This document shows, piece by piece, positions 7,126-14,921 of a stretch of DNA of 64,000 nucleotides. Below the pieces are notes generated by a model that was not told the DNA's origin, ran no database searches, and saw nothing but the letters and a program-made list of their open reading frames with translations. Position 1 is the stretch's first letter; each line of letters opens with the position of its first letter. A program made the position numbers and the translations under genes. The stretch is from a virus. Location of the stretch: the IMG/VR virus record IMGVR_UViG_3300024243_000006, positions 62,001-126,000 of that record; one strand, 5' to 3'.

Positions 7126-7488
7126 ATGGGATATTACACTGACTTCTCTCTTGAAATGATTGGTTCTGAAAATGATATTCGCAAAGTTCATATCGGATTG
7201 GAAATGCAAAACTGCAATTGTCCAGATAGTCATGCCGATATCTTTAGCACAATAGCTTCCCTTGAATCAGGTGACGCTGTCGGGTGGAAATGGTACAATA
7301 GTAAAGATGATATGGTAACATTTTCAAAGCATTTCCCCAATGTTCTATTCGTTTTAGAAGGCGAGGGAGCAGATAGCGAAGATATGTGGAGACTCTATGT
7401 GAGGGGTGGAAGGTTCTTTGTGGTTGAGCCAGAAATTATCTGGCCAGAATTTGACGAATTAGATATATCGAAACACCTCGGAGAATAA
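7126..7488 (+). CDS. Hypothetical protein
   Basis: A 120-residue acidic protein starting MGYYTDF. The frame is open back into tRNA-Leu, but ATG at 7126 with AAAAGGAAA just upstream is the clear start. It has a beta-rich pattern and no catalytic motif that can be named. It lies two bases upstream of pyrB, so the two are probably co-transcribed. Confidence 0.6.
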   Translation: MGYYTDFSLEMIGSENDIRKVHIGLEMQNCNCPDSHADIFSTIASLESGDAVGWKWYNSKDDMVTFSKHFPNVLFVLEGEGADSEDMWRLYVRGGRFFVVEPEIIWPEFDELDISKHLGE

Positions 7489-7490
7489 AG

Positions 7491-8405
7491 ATGCACCTAA
7501 CGTCAATAGAACAAATTGACCGAGAGACATTAGAGAAGTTATTCCAAAGAGCGGATTACTGGAAAAGAATAAGAACACAAAAGCTTACAACAATTAAGCC
7601 GCTTCAGGGCCGCTTATTGACAAACCTATTTTATGAGCCATCGACAAGGACTGCATCATCGTTCTTTGCGGCGGCTTCTTTTCTTGGTGCCTCTGTTAAT
7701 CAAATTACCAATGTAGCTTTCTCTTCTGTATCAAAAGGCGAAACGTTTGAAGACACCATTCTGACTCTCGCACAATACTCTGACGGAATTATCTTAAGGC
7801 ACCCTGAGAAAGGGTACGCAGACTTAGCCGCCAGTGTGTCTCCTGTCCCCATCATTAATGCTGGGGATGGCACAGGTGAACACCCTACTCAGACGCTACT
7901 TGATTTATATACAATATACTCAGAGCTTGGCAGGATAGATGACTTAGCTGTGGCAATGGTTGGTGATCTTAAAAATGGGCGAACAGTTCATAGTTTAACT
8001 AAAGCGTTTGCAAAGTACGAAACAGAAACCGATCTTATTTTCATCTCTCCAGAAGAGCTTAAGATGCCCGAAGAGTATTGCGAAGTCTCTAAGGTTCTTG
8101 GGATACAAGAAACAGAAGATATGACTTCCGCAATGGAAAATAATCATATCGATGTACTGTATATGACTCGCATACAAAAAGAGCGCTTCAATAATCAAGA
8201 AGATTATAAAAGGTATCATGGCTGCTATGAGCTTACGCCAAAAGAAATGAAGCTCATGCCGGACGAATCATGTGTCCTTCATCCCTTGCCAAGGGTTGGG
8301 GAGATATCGTCAGAGGTTGATCACGACCCAAGGGCTGCATACTTTCGTCAAGTAAAGAATGGTATGTTCATGAGAATGGCGATATTAGAGGCATTAATTT
8401 CTTAA
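7491..8405 (+). CDS. pyrB: Aspartate carbamoyltransferase catalytic chain
   Basis: A 304-residue protein of normal family length. It joins carbamoyl phosphate and aspartate in the first committed step of pyrimidine synthesis. The carbamoyl phosphate loop STRT is at 51-54 within YEPSTRTASSF, the active-site lysine in SKGE at 82, HPTQ at 131-134, and LHPLPR plus DPRAAYF near the C-terminus. No regulatory chain (pyrI) is nearby, so it is likely an unregulated trimer. ATG start two bases after the upstream gene. Its presence in a phage suggests forced pyrimidine supply, along with ThyX at 39847. Motif I reads STRTAS where most enzymes have STRTRx. Confidence 0.93.
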   Translation: MHLTSIEQIDRETLEKLFQRADYWKRIRTQKLTTIKPLQGRLLTNLFYEPSTRTASSFFAAASFLGASVNQITNVAFSSVSKGETFEDTILTLAQYSDGIILRHPEKGYADLAASVSPVPIINAGDGTGEHPTQTLLDLYTIYSELGRIDDLAVAMVGDLKNGRTVHSLTKAFAKYETETDLIFISPEELKMPEEYCEVSKVLGIQETEDMTSAMENNHIDVLYMTRIQKERFNNQEDYKRYHGCYELTPKEMKLMPDESCVLHPLPRVGEISSEVDHDPRAAYFRQVKNGMFMRMAILEALIS

Positions 8406-8427
8406 TTTCCCACAAGATGGTATGTGG
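8396..8427 (+). promoter_or_regulatory. Recurrent promoter-like motif, copy A
   Basis: Matches the six-copy consensus of TTTTCTAA, then TTTCCCACAAG, then a TATA box with fixed spacing. This copy reads TTTCTTAA, TTTCCCACAAG and GGTATG, so its -10-like part is weaker. It overlaps the last codons of pyrB and lies about 65 nt before the ATG at 8491. Confidence 0.55.
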
Positions 8428-8490
8428 AGAAGAACGGTCCCCAAATGGATACCGGATTAAAATCTGGTGTTTCACAGAATAGGAAGCTAA

Positions 8491-9108
8491 ATGAGTTGTT
8501 ACGAATGGGAAGAGGGCTCTATCAAAATACCTGTAAGCCATTGGCCTATGATTAAAAAGGCAGTTAGGGATGCCTATAACAAGCATCAAGAGGCGGAATA
8601 CATGGCGGCTCTTTCGGTGTATAATCGGGTATGCGCCGCCGGTAAGGGGCGACGCAATTTTGATTTTCGAGCAGCAGAGCGCAAGCTGAGCTATGAGAAT
8701 ACGGATCGTTACCTTCTTCCCTGGCTAAAATTCAACGCATCTGAGAAACCGTTAAAACCGAAAAAGAAAGATTTTTCAAAAGCCACAAGCACCTCCACTC
8801 TGTACTCATATGACGAAATCGTTATCGGCTTCGATAACAAGACCCGCTGTATTGAGTGGCGCGTCAGCGAAAACAACCGAGCAGTAGAGCGTGCTCATGG
8901 GCACCCTGTCAGCAAAGCGTTCTTTTCGGAATTGAACAGGGTAAACTGGACCTCCAAAACTGGAGGCGTTTTCGTTGGCAATGATGAGTATAACAGAGAA
9001 GACTATAGTGCCGGTGGTGGTGGAAACTATATAACCAAATACTATGGTGGAATCGGAAAACGAGAAGCTGGTTTTAGTTCAAAACGTTCTTTGTTTAGCG
9101 GTTACTAA
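8491..9108 (+). CDS. Hypothetical protein
   Basis: A 205-residue protein with a helical N-terminal half and a Gly/Tyr-rich C-terminal tail (about residues 165-190, including AGGGGNY). ATG start with AGGAAG upstream. It stands behind promoter-like copy A. A WRVSENN segment with later His residues might be catalytic, but no family can be assigned. Confidence 0.6.
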   Translation: MSCYEWEEGSIKIPVSHWPMIKKAVRDAYNKHQEAEYMAALSVYNRVCAAGKGRRNFDFRAAERKLSYENTDRYLLPWLKFNASEKPLKPKKKDFSKATSTSTLYSYDEIVIGFDNKTRCIEWRVSENNRAVERAHGHPVSKAFFSELNRVNWTSKTGGVFVGNDEYNREDYSAGGGGNYITKYYGGIGKREAGFSSKRSLFSGY

Positions 9109-9118
9109 AAGGATATTT

Positions 9119-9760
9119 ATGCCAGTTTATTACGGAATTCAAACAATCTTTATACACATTCCTAAATGTGCAGGAAGCGGAATGGCTCAAAAGCTATTCG
9201 CCCTTAACGAAAGTGGCGATGGGCTGAGTCAAGAGGTCGATAAGCATGAGAGTGCTTATGCTGTTGCAAATTATCTCAAGTACGATCTGTTCCTTCAGTT
9301 TTTCAAATTTGGATTTGTCAGGAACCCTTACGACAGAATGGTGTCGTGGTTCCATTACTACCAGAAACTATGGAAAAATCCAGACGAAGAACCATGCAGT
9401 CAAGATTGCATTGATCGGTTTCTTGAAATGGATTTTGATACATGGATCAAATCCCTTAAGAGGCATGAGGAAGGCGGGTGTCGTTCAGAAACTGCATGTC
9501 CGTTTCACTTTATCGCCAACCAGTATCAATATTTGATCTGGAGGGATGGAAGAATCTTTGTGGATTTTGTTGGTAAGGTTGAGAATATCGATGAAGACTG
9601 GAGTTATGTTTGCGAAAAGGTTGGCCTTCCTCAAGAGAAGCTGGATGTATCCAATAGATCTGATAGGGAAGACTATCGAACTTATTACACGGAAGAAACT
9701 AAGGCTATTGTCACAGCGCAATATGAAAAAGACTTAGAATATTTTGATTACTCATTCTGA
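9119..9760 (+). CDS. Sulfotransferase-family protein
   Basis: The 213-residue protein begins with FIHIPKCAGSGM (about 10-21), the 5'-phosphosulfate-binding loop of the Sulfotransfer_2 family. It also has GFVRNPYDRMVSWF (about 70-83), which matches the 3'-phosphate-binding motif. Such enzymes move sulfate from PAPS to sugars or proteins. ATG at 9119 with AAAGGAT upstream is chosen; the frame is open further back. Possible targets are host surface glycans or phage virion proteins, which is inference. Enzymes of this family are known in some large and marine phages. Confidence 0.85.
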   Translation: MPVYYGIQTIFIHIPKCAGSGMAQKLFALNESGDGLSQEVDKHESAYAVANYLKYDLFLQFFKFGFVRNPYDRMVSWFHYYQKLWKNPDEEPCSQDCIDRFLEMDFDTWIKSLKRHEEGGCRSETACPFHFIANQYQYLIWRDGRIFVDFVGKVENIDEDWSYVCEKVGLPQEKLDVSNRSDREDYRTYYTEETKAIVTAQYEKDLEYFDYSF

Positions 9761-9771
9761 GAGGTAACATC

Positions 9772-10083
9772 ATGGAAGATACTGTAGGGCATATTCGCCA
9801 CATCAACTACATGGTCCGCAATTTAGAGCGTGAGTTTGTGTTCTCGGATGGGTCTGGGCCAAAAATTATGATCGAAGACTATTGTTCTAAAAATTGGTCT
9901 TATGATCCTGATTCGAAAAAAGTGACCATTTCATTTGTGGGGGGATACTGGAATTCTTTTGAAGTGTTAGATGTGGCAAAAGGATCAGAGGTCACTCTTT
10001 TTTCTGTCAAATATGACACTGACACGCACAATTCTTATTTGGCCGTATCTAACCATAAGGAAAGCCATGAACAGGTTGACTAA
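9772..10083 (+). CDS. Hypothetical protein
   Basis: A 103-residue protein with an ATG start and GAGGTAAC upstream. Sequence suggests a small beta-rich fold. No recognised family. It overlaps the next gene by 17 bases, implying coupled translation. Confidence 0.6.
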   Translation: MEDTVGHIRHINYMVRNLEREFVFSDGSGPKIMIEDYCSKNWSYDPDSKKVTISFVGGYWNSFEVLDVAKGSEVTLFSVKYDTDTHNSYLAVSNHKESHEQVD

Positions 10084-10768
10084 AACTGTAAAGATTGGCA
10101 GAATAGACTTAGAGAAATTGGGTTTAATTCTGTCTCATTTTAGAAATGTAAATTGTAACTCACGAAACTCTGCCCTTCCAATGCTTGAAGAGATATTTGA
10201 TAAGGAATCTGCTGAGGCATTAGCGTACTACATTGAGCCGCCAACTCAGATTAAGAAAGAAGATGTGCAAAAAACCATTGAGCGAGCATATAATGATGGT
10301 GTGTTTTCGCCATACCTTGCCGCCTGTAACATTATTCATATAGATCATATTGGAAATCCGGAACTGTTTATCGGGATTGCTAAGATAATTATGTGTGCTG
10401 TAACTGAAGGTAAAATTACTGAGTTGTTGATATCATTATATGAACTTAGCTTTATTTCGGCCCTATCATTAGACACAAGATCATCGATGATTGCTTGGAT
10501 ATTTTCCAACAGAGAACACTTGACTGACGAAGTGTTGAAGATATGCAGATCGCCTTTCTTTTTTCCATCCGATGCAAGTGCGATGGTGATCCAGTTAATT
10601 AAAATGGAAATGTACGACGAAGCGGTTGAGTTTTCAATCGAGAACGAAGGGGAGCATCTTCGGTACCTGCTTGCGTCGGAGCTTCCTATTGAATATATGG
10701 CTCACTTGATGGACTCACCCGCCAGTGTTATGGAAGTTATTGATGAAAGATTGCAGAACGAAAGCTGA
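10067..10768 (+). CDS. Hypothetical helical protein
   Basis: A 233-residue, mostly alpha-helical protein, possibly with HEAT- or ARM-like repeats, although no clear repeat can be proven by eye. ATG at 10067 with AAGGAAAG upstream lies inside the preceding gene; the open frame upstream of it overlaps that gene and is not coding. A similar helical, unassigned protein is encoded at 33233. Confidence 0.6.
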   Translation: MNRLTKTVKIGRIDLEKLGLILSHFRNVNCNSRNSALPMLEEIFDKESAEALAYYIEPPTQIKKEDVQKTIERAYNDGVFSPYLAACNIIHIDHIGNPELFIGIAKIIMCAVTEGKITELLISLYELSFISALSLDTRSSMIAWIFSNREHLTDEVLKICRSPFFFPSDASAMVIQLIKMEMYDEAVEFSIENEGEHLRYLLASELPIEYMAHLMDSPASVMEVIDERLQNES

Positions 10769-10777
10769 ATGCTTCGA

Positions 10778-10809
10778 AATTTTCTAAAATTCCTGTAGGA
10801 CGTTATAGG
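10778..10809 (+). promoter_or_regulatory. Recurrent promoter-like motif, copy B
   Basis: Reads TTTTCTAA, then ATTCCTGTAGG, then GTTATAGG at the same spacing as the other copies. It lies ten bases after a stop codon and 43 bases before the ATG at 10852. It is also flanked by the inverted pair CTTCGAAA (10772-10779) and TTTCGAAG (10811-10818), which might be an operator. Confidence 0.65.
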
Positions 10810-10851
10810 TTTTCGAAGCGATACTTCAACCCTTAACCAAGGAAATTTAAC

Positions 10852-11094
10852 ATGGGTTTCAATAGAGTTTCGACCAACAAGCCGTGCGACAAGCACTTCT
10901 GTTTTTTCATTCAGGACTTTCGGGAAGGTGATTCCGTTTACGTCATGGTTAATAGGCAGCGCGTCCGAGGGCGAGTTGTGGCAGTTAACAAGCGTGAGAA
11001 CGTAGTTCTGTGGGAGGATGGCGATGGTGTTATCAGCCGCTCAGTTCTTGACGAGTTCTCATTCCTCGGACCTTTCGACAGTGAGTGGGTCTGA
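10852..11094 (+). CDS. Small protein with SH3/Tudor-like pattern
   Basis: An 80-residue protein. Its middle (about residues 23-60) reads FREGDSVYVMVN, RVRGRVVAVNK and VVLWEDGDG, the alternating strand pattern of SH3/KOW/Tudor-like barrels that often bind RNA or DNA. It is the first gene after promoter-like copy B. The fold assignment is by pattern only. Confidence 0.6.
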   Translation: MGFNRVSTNKPCDKHFCFFIQDFREGDSVYVMVNRQRVRGRVVAVNKRENVVLWEDGDGVISRSVLDEFSFLGPFDSEWV

Positions 11095-11111
11095 GAACAC
11101 CAAGGAGATAG

Positions 11112-11357
11112 ATGATAGTTGTCTATGAGAATAGGAAATACTTTTTTCGCGATAAATGGCTTAGCGAAAGTGGTGCGGAGGTTAGCGATATCCTCTCTAA
11201 TTTCCTTAGCGAAAAGGCCATGCAGGATGGAGTCGATCCTGGCCTATTTGCGAGCATTGTGACCCCGGTGCAAACTAGGGTTATCAAGGCAAAACCTAAG
11301 CCAAAGAAGGAAAAAAAGAAATCAACTCTTGAAGTCTTGTTTGACCTTAATTGCTGA
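11112..11357 (+). CDS. Hypothetical protein with basic tail
   Basis: An 81-residue protein with an aromatic N-terminus and a Lys-rich stretch (KAKPKPKKEKKKS) near the C-terminus that could contact nucleic acid. ATG start after AAGGAG. No recognised domain. Confidence 0.55.
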   Translation: MIVVYENRKYFFRDKWLSESGAEVSDILSNFLSEKAMQDGVDPGLFASIVTPVQTRVIKAKPKPKKEKKKSTLEVLFDLNC

Positions 11358-11393
11358 TTTCTTATCCTTATTTTGGATTAGTAAAACAAGTTG

Positions 11394-11415
11394 AGTATCA
11401 TTAATTAACGATACT
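11394..11415 (+). promoter_or_regulatory. 22-bp palindrome, possible operator
   Basis: AGTATC and its complement GATACT flank the self-complementary core TTAATTAA with one mismatched position. The site lies 36 bases before the ATG at 11451 in an AT-rich leader with a TATAAA downstream. It fits an operator for a dimeric repressor better than a terminator. Confidence 0.4.
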
Positions 11416-11450
11416 AATATAAAATTGATAAAACTGAAAAAGGAGTTTAA

Positions 11451-11663
11451 ATGAATTCTAACGAGAATCGGAGCGAGGTTATCGAGTCTACTCGTAATCT
11501 CAAGAACCTTAGTGTGACTGTACGCTCTGGCAGTCTTAGGAAGCAGAGGCTTTCTAACAATGTCTCCCTTACACGTACCCTCGATGGCGGAGAGTTTAGT
11601 ACAAGACTTACCATTAGAGAGGCCCGAGCCCTTCGTGATTTCCTGAACGAAACCCTGGACTGA
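11451..11663 (+). CDS. Hypothetical small protein
   Basis: A 70-residue protein with ATG start after AAAAGGAG. The C-terminal part, TIREARALRDFLNETLD, is probably helical; the middle is Ser/Arg-rich. No recognised family. A 22-bp palindrome lies upstream and a 7-bp hairpin downstream. Confidence 0.55.
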   Translation: MNSNENRSEVIESTRNLKNLSVTVRSGSLRKQRLSNNVSLTRTLDGGEFSTRLTIREARALRDFLNETLD

Positions 11664-11680
11664 ACGAAAAAACGAAAATC

Positions 11681-11700
11681 GTGTTACAGGGGCGTAACAC
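11681..11700 (+). terminator. Short hairpin after the 11451 gene
   Basis: GTGTTAC and GTAACAC pair perfectly over 7 bp with a 6-nt loop AGGGGC, 18 bases after the stop codon. There is no U-run, so termination is uncertain. Confidence 0.3.
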
Positions 11701-11740
11701 ACCGAACCTAACAACGCAAAAAATTAAAGTCAAATAGACT

Positions 11741-11788
11741 TGGCGCAGCATCGGGGGATCCTTCTACAAGGTGAACCCGATCTCGCCA
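11741..11788 (+). promoter_or_regulatory. Structured leader hairpin before the 11805 gene
   Basis: Three nested stems fold this stretch into one long hairpin: TGGCG/CGCCA at the base, ATCGGG/CCCGAT in the middle and CCTT/AAGG at the tip around CTAC. It ends seven bases before the ribosome-binding site GGAG at 11795. It may be a protein-binding translational operator or an RNA-stability element. It does not match a riboswitch class I can name. Confidence 0.45.
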
Positions 11789-11804
11789 TACGTTGGAGCG
11801 TATA

Positions 11805-12107
11805 TTGCCAAGCATTACTATTAGCAAAGAGGCCATTGAAGACATCATGTGGTCATCTGTTGGTCCATCCGATAGCGGAGCATTCATCATTGTGCATGAA
11901 GGCGAGTGGACGCAGGACGGAAAATGTCAGTATCAGGAGATTATCTTCAAAAACACTGGCGACACTAAATGCTACTCATTCAACATTTCACGTTCTGGCT
12001 CTCCATTTACGGATTGGCATTACGACACAGAGTACATGGAAGAAATGACGTGTACCGAAGTTGAAGAAGTAGAGATCATTACCAAAATGTGGAGAGCCGT
12101 AAAGTAG
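11805..12107 (+). CDS. Hypothetical protein, TTG start
   Basis: A 100-residue acidic protein. The TTG at 11805 has GGAG six bases upstream; the earlier TTG at 11793 overlaps that site. No ATG in frame gives a reasonable product before residue 19. No domain is recognised. A strong leader hairpin lies just upstream. Confidence 0.55.
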   Translation: MPSITISKEAIEDIMWSSVGPSDSGAFIIVHEGEWTQDGKCQYQEIIFKNTGDTKCYSFNISRSGSPFTDWHYDTEYMEEMTCTEVEEVEIITKMWRAVK

Positions 12108-12125
12108 CCTCCCAAAGAGGATACC

Positions 12126-12821
12126 ATGGATTCCGCGAAATATCCCAGGTCGCTGCATTGGCCGAGTTCCCCAGGAACTACCTCAGATGACCGTTTCATT
12201 ACACAGGCACAAGCGCTCGCATTTCTAAATGTCGAGACTGTGCTTACCGAAAAGCTTGACGGTGGAAATACTACCATAACGAGAGATGCCTTTTTTGCAA
12301 GGTCTCATGGTGGAGAACCAGCTCACCCGTCATTCAATCTTCTACGCACCCTTCATAAGAATTATCTATGTAGGGCCATTGATAAAAATATATCAGTATT
12401 TGCTGAGTGGTGCTTCGCAGTACACTCAATTAGGTACTCGATGCTTCAAGATTATCTCAACATTATCGCCGTCAGGAATGATGAAACCGGCGAATGGTGG
12501 GATTGGGACGAAGTATGTTTGATGGCTGATCACCTCGGCTTCCCCACTGTACCAGTTCTACTCCGTGGAACGTTTACAGACATAGGCGCCTTGGAAAAAA
12601 CTATGACCACGTTCTCTGGCTTGTCGTCTTTGTACGGCCCAACAAGAGAAGGTGTAGTTCTAAGAAAAGTCAAGGGTGTTGCTGAGATCAAAGACGAGCG
12701 TGGTCTTTGCTTAGATGGTCTTGCTAAGTGGGTAAGAGAAGATCATGTTCAAACGGACGAACATTGGAGCAAGAAGAAAGTTGAAATTCAGCCAACCATA
12801 TCGGCACTGAGTTTTATGTAA
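12126..12821 (+). CDS. RNA ligase family protein
   Basis: A 231-residue protein starting with the KYPRSLHWPSSPGTTSDD signature of a phage and bacterial RNA ligase family. The nucleotidyl-acceptor motif EKLDGGN gives Lys43 as the adenylation site. EGVVLR near 185 is motif IV and the KWVRED segment near 207 is motif V. It should seal RNA ends using ATP. With three tRNAs, tRNA-like RNAs and a tmRNA encoded nearby, repair of cleaved tRNA is a fair inference. No polynucleotide kinase is seen in the window. Confidence 0.85.
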   Translation: MDSAKYPRSLHWPSSPGTTSDDRFITQAQALAFLNVETVLTEKLDGGNTTITRDAFFARSHGGEPAHPSFNLLRTLHKNYLCRAIDKNISVFAEWCFAVHSIRYSMLQDYLNIIAVRNDETGEWWDWDEVCLMADHLGFPTVPVLLRGTFTDIGALEKTMTTFSGLSSLYGPTREGVVLRKVKGVAEIKDERGLCLDGLAKWVREDHVQTDEHWSKKKVEIQPTISALSFM

Positions 12822-12829
12822 TCAGCCTT

Positions 12830-12857
12830 TTGCTTCGTTCTAAAAATTGCGTATATA
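12830..12857 (+). promoter_or_regulatory. Possible sigma70-type promoter before the SohB-like gene
   Basis: TTGCTT at 12830-12835 and TATATA at 12852-12857 are separated by 16 bases. They lie in the 86-base gap before the protease gene. The match is partial and AT-rich sequence makes chance likely. Confidence 0.3.
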
Positions 12858-12907
12858 TCCTAGACAAGAAAGCTAAATCCTGTAAACCTCCATCAAGGAA
12901 GAAATTA

Positions 12908-13828
12908 ATGCTCCGTAGACTATTCAGTATGTTCAGTGGATCCGCTCCTACCATCAAGGCAAGGAACGTGACACATAAGTACCTGTCCAACGCTCAGGTG
13001 TTGGCCAAGGCAATGGGGGATAAGCTTAGGATTAATCCTTCTGCCACCGCCCCCAAGGGAAAGAATCTTTTCATCATCGACTTCTATGGCGATAAGATGG
13101 CTTCCCGCGCAGAATTTCTTGGAGAGGAGATTTCTTCCTTGATGACCGTTGCAAATCCGGAGACTGATGCGGTCCTTATCCGCCTCAATTCTCCTGGTGG
13201 AGCCGCACACGCATACGGATATGCGGCTTCTCAGATTGAAAGACTCAGAAAGCGTGGCCTTCATGTCACTGTGTCTGTAGATCGCGTAGCCGCTTCCGGT
13301 GGTTACTGGATGGCTTGTGTTGCGGATAAGGTTATCGCAGCGCCTTACTCTATCATCGGTTCCATTGGAGTCGTTGCAGAGTTTCCGAACTTCGCAAAGG
13401 TCCTTGAGAATCTCGGAGTTGAGTACAAGCAGTACACTGCTGGTAAGTTTAAGAGAACCGTATCTCCTTTCACCGAGGCAGATGAAGAGGGTGAGGCAGA
13501 GTTTGTTCGATCTCTCAATGAGATTTACGATGACTTCAGAGAGCACGTTATCTCCTTCCGTCCCGACGTTGATGCTGACGAGGTAGCTAACGGTAGAACT
13601 TGGAATGGAACCAGGGCTCTTGAGATTGGCCTTGTTGATGAGGTTCTTACTTCGGAAGAGTTCATCGGGCGTGCTTGCACAGAGTTCTCGGCAATTAAGA
13701 TTGAGTTCATCGGCGAAAGAGATAGTTTGGGCCGCATGATCGGAACTGGCATCGCAACGACTCTGTCTGACATCATCAGCCTTTCGATTGAGAAGCTGTT
13801 TGTCAACATGGGAATGTCGTGGAAGTAG
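12908..13828 (+). CDS. SohB-like S49-family serine protease
   Basis: A 306-residue S49 (SppA/SohB) peptidase. VAASGGYWMACVADK places the nucleophile at Ser130, and TAGKFKRT places the general base at Lys182. The segment AAPYSIIGSIGVVAEFPNF is very close to bacterial SohB. No clear N-terminal transmembrane segment is seen, unlike host SohB, so it may act in the cytosol or at the membrane face. ATG at 12908 follows AAGGAAGAAA; the frame extends upstream without support. Such proteases often work with SPFH proteins, and one is encoded at 3872. Confidence 0.88.
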   Translation: MLRRLFSMFSGSAPTIKARNVTHKYLSNAQVLAKAMGDKLRINPSATAPKGKNLFIIDFYGDKMASRAEFLGEEISSLMTVANPETDAVLIRLNSPGGAAHAYGYAASQIERLRKRGLHVTVSVDRVAASGGYWMACVADKVIAAPYSIIGSIGVVAEFPNFAKVLENLGVEYKQYTAGKFKRTVSPFTEADEEGEAEFVRSLNEIYDDFREHVISFRPDVDADEVANGRTWNGTRALEIGLVDEVLTSEEFIGRACTEFSAIKIEFIGERDSLGRMIGTGIATTLSDIISLSIEKLFVNMGMSWK

Positions 13829-14256
13829 ATAGAATATACAAATACGCCGAACTTCCTCCAGAAAAAGGAGTAGTTAAGTTCGGCTGGGGAGCTACAGAGG
13901 AAATGCCAGAGACAGATTACGTCTTAGGCTATCATTCCCGTTCTAAGTTCGCCACAGAGGAAGAGGTCAGTCTTTCTCGCAAAGAAGGGACTAATGCAGC
14001 CTCCGTGGCTGATTACACAAAGTTTCTGCAAAGCCTTACAGGAAGTACTCCAGAAGCATTCTATGAGAAATGGGATGGAAAAGAGGATGAGCTTAAGGCT
14101 TTTTGGTCAGCAAATTTCAGCAATGCCGATCCCAAACAATATCTATTTGTTTGGAAGCTATCAAGACTGTTAGTCACTGGCAAGAAATTCGTAATGTATA
14201 GTAGGGGATTTAGGCTGGTGAAAAATGAGACAGGAGACACGCCGACAGAGGTATAA
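13819..14256 (+). CDS. Hypothetical protein
   Basis: A 145-residue protein starting at a GTG that overlaps the end of the SohB-like gene, so translation is probably coupled. It contains a KFGWGATEE segment and an acidic middle. No recognised family; no alternative start fits better. Confidence 0.5.
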   Translation: MEVDRIYKYAELPPEKGVVKFGWGATEEMPETDYVLGYHSRSKFATEEEVSLSRKEGTNAASVADYTKFLQSLTGSTPEAFYEKWDGKEDELKAFWSANFSNADPKQYLFVWKLSRLLVTGKKFVMYSRGFRLVKNETGDTPTEV

Positions 14257-14743
14257 TGGGAAAAAGAATGATGCAATTTCTTTACCGCTTAGCATTGTCA
14301 CGGTCAACTTTGATTTTGATGACAATCTTGCTTTCACAATCAGAACCGCTGCTTGCTATGGTGTGGGCACTATTTATGTAATAGGCTCCGTACCGGACAG
14401 AAGTTTTTTGAACTCTCGCTCCGGCAGTCTGTATGACTACGTTGACATCTACTCTTTCTCTCAGCCGAGAGACTTTACAGAGTTTGCAAAGAAGAACGGG
14501 TATAATATAGTGTCGGCCGAGCTTTCGGATGATTCTGTAAGCCTGTTCGATTACAAATTCGACATGGACACGCATACGTGTCTGGTGTTAGGCCATGAAA
14601 CAACTGGCGTACCCATCGAATGTACCTTGAATGGAGATAATGTTTTCATACCAATGCTCGGAGTAGGGTTTTGTTTGAATACGTCCCAGACAGGAACAGC
14701 AATCATGACAGAGTATGTTCGTCAGTATTTGGAGAGAAAATGA
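14225..14743 (+). CDS. SpoU-family RNA 2'-O-methyltransferase
   Basis: A 172-residue protein with the three SpoU motifs: NLAFTIRTAACYGV in motif 1, LGHETTGVP in motif 2 and IPMLGVGFCLNTSQTGTA in motif 3. The fold is the knotted SPOUT type, and such enzymes methylate ribose in tRNA or rRNA from S-adenosylmethionine. Its length is close to the minimal TrmL/TrmH catalytic domain, with no extra RNA-binding domain. It overlaps the previous gene by 32 bases. A role in tRNA protection is inferred from the tRNA-rich context. Confidence 0.85.
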   Translation: MRQETRRQRYNGKKNDAISLPLSIVTVNFDFDDNLAFTIRTAACYGVGTIYVIGSVPDRSFLNSRSGSLYDYVDIYSFSQPRDFTEFAKKNGYNIVSAELSDDSVSLFDYKFDMDTHTCLVLGHETTGVPIECTLNGDNVFIPMLGVGFCLNTSQTGTAIMTEYVRQYLERK

Positions 14744-14883
14744 GGAAGCTTGTTAAGAAGGCGGTGAAGGTTGTTGTTACACCAGTTGCAACAGCCGCTG
14801 TTATGTCACAGTGGGCAATTGTAATTCTTGCCCTTTATGCACAGACAATTCGTCGCAACTATGGATCTAATAAGGAAGACTAA
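14740..14883 (+). CDS. Small membrane protein
   Basis: A 47-residue protein with a basic N-terminus (RKLVKKAVK) and a hydrophobic segment at about 10-35. ATG overlaps the methyltransferase stop (ATGA), and GGAGAG lies upstream. The function is unknown. Confidence 0.5.
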   Translation: MRKLVKKAVKVVVTPVATAAVMSQWAIVILALYAQTIRRNYGSNKED

Positions 14884-14891
14884 TCTAATAA

Positions 14892-14921
14892 TGAAGTGAG
14901 TTATAGTGAACGCTCACTTCA
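14892..14921 (+). terminator. 9-bp hairpin before the fibre-like gene
   Basis: TGAAGTGAG pairs perfectly with CTCACTTCA around a 12-nt loop. No U-run follows and the next start codon is 13 bases away. It may be a terminator, a processing site or a translational control element. Confidence 0.35.

Noticed and set aside
12920-13546. 208-residue minus-strand open frame
   Set aside because: It is the antisense shadow of the SohB-like protease gene, which has catalytic residues and a ribosome-binding site; the minus frame has neither.
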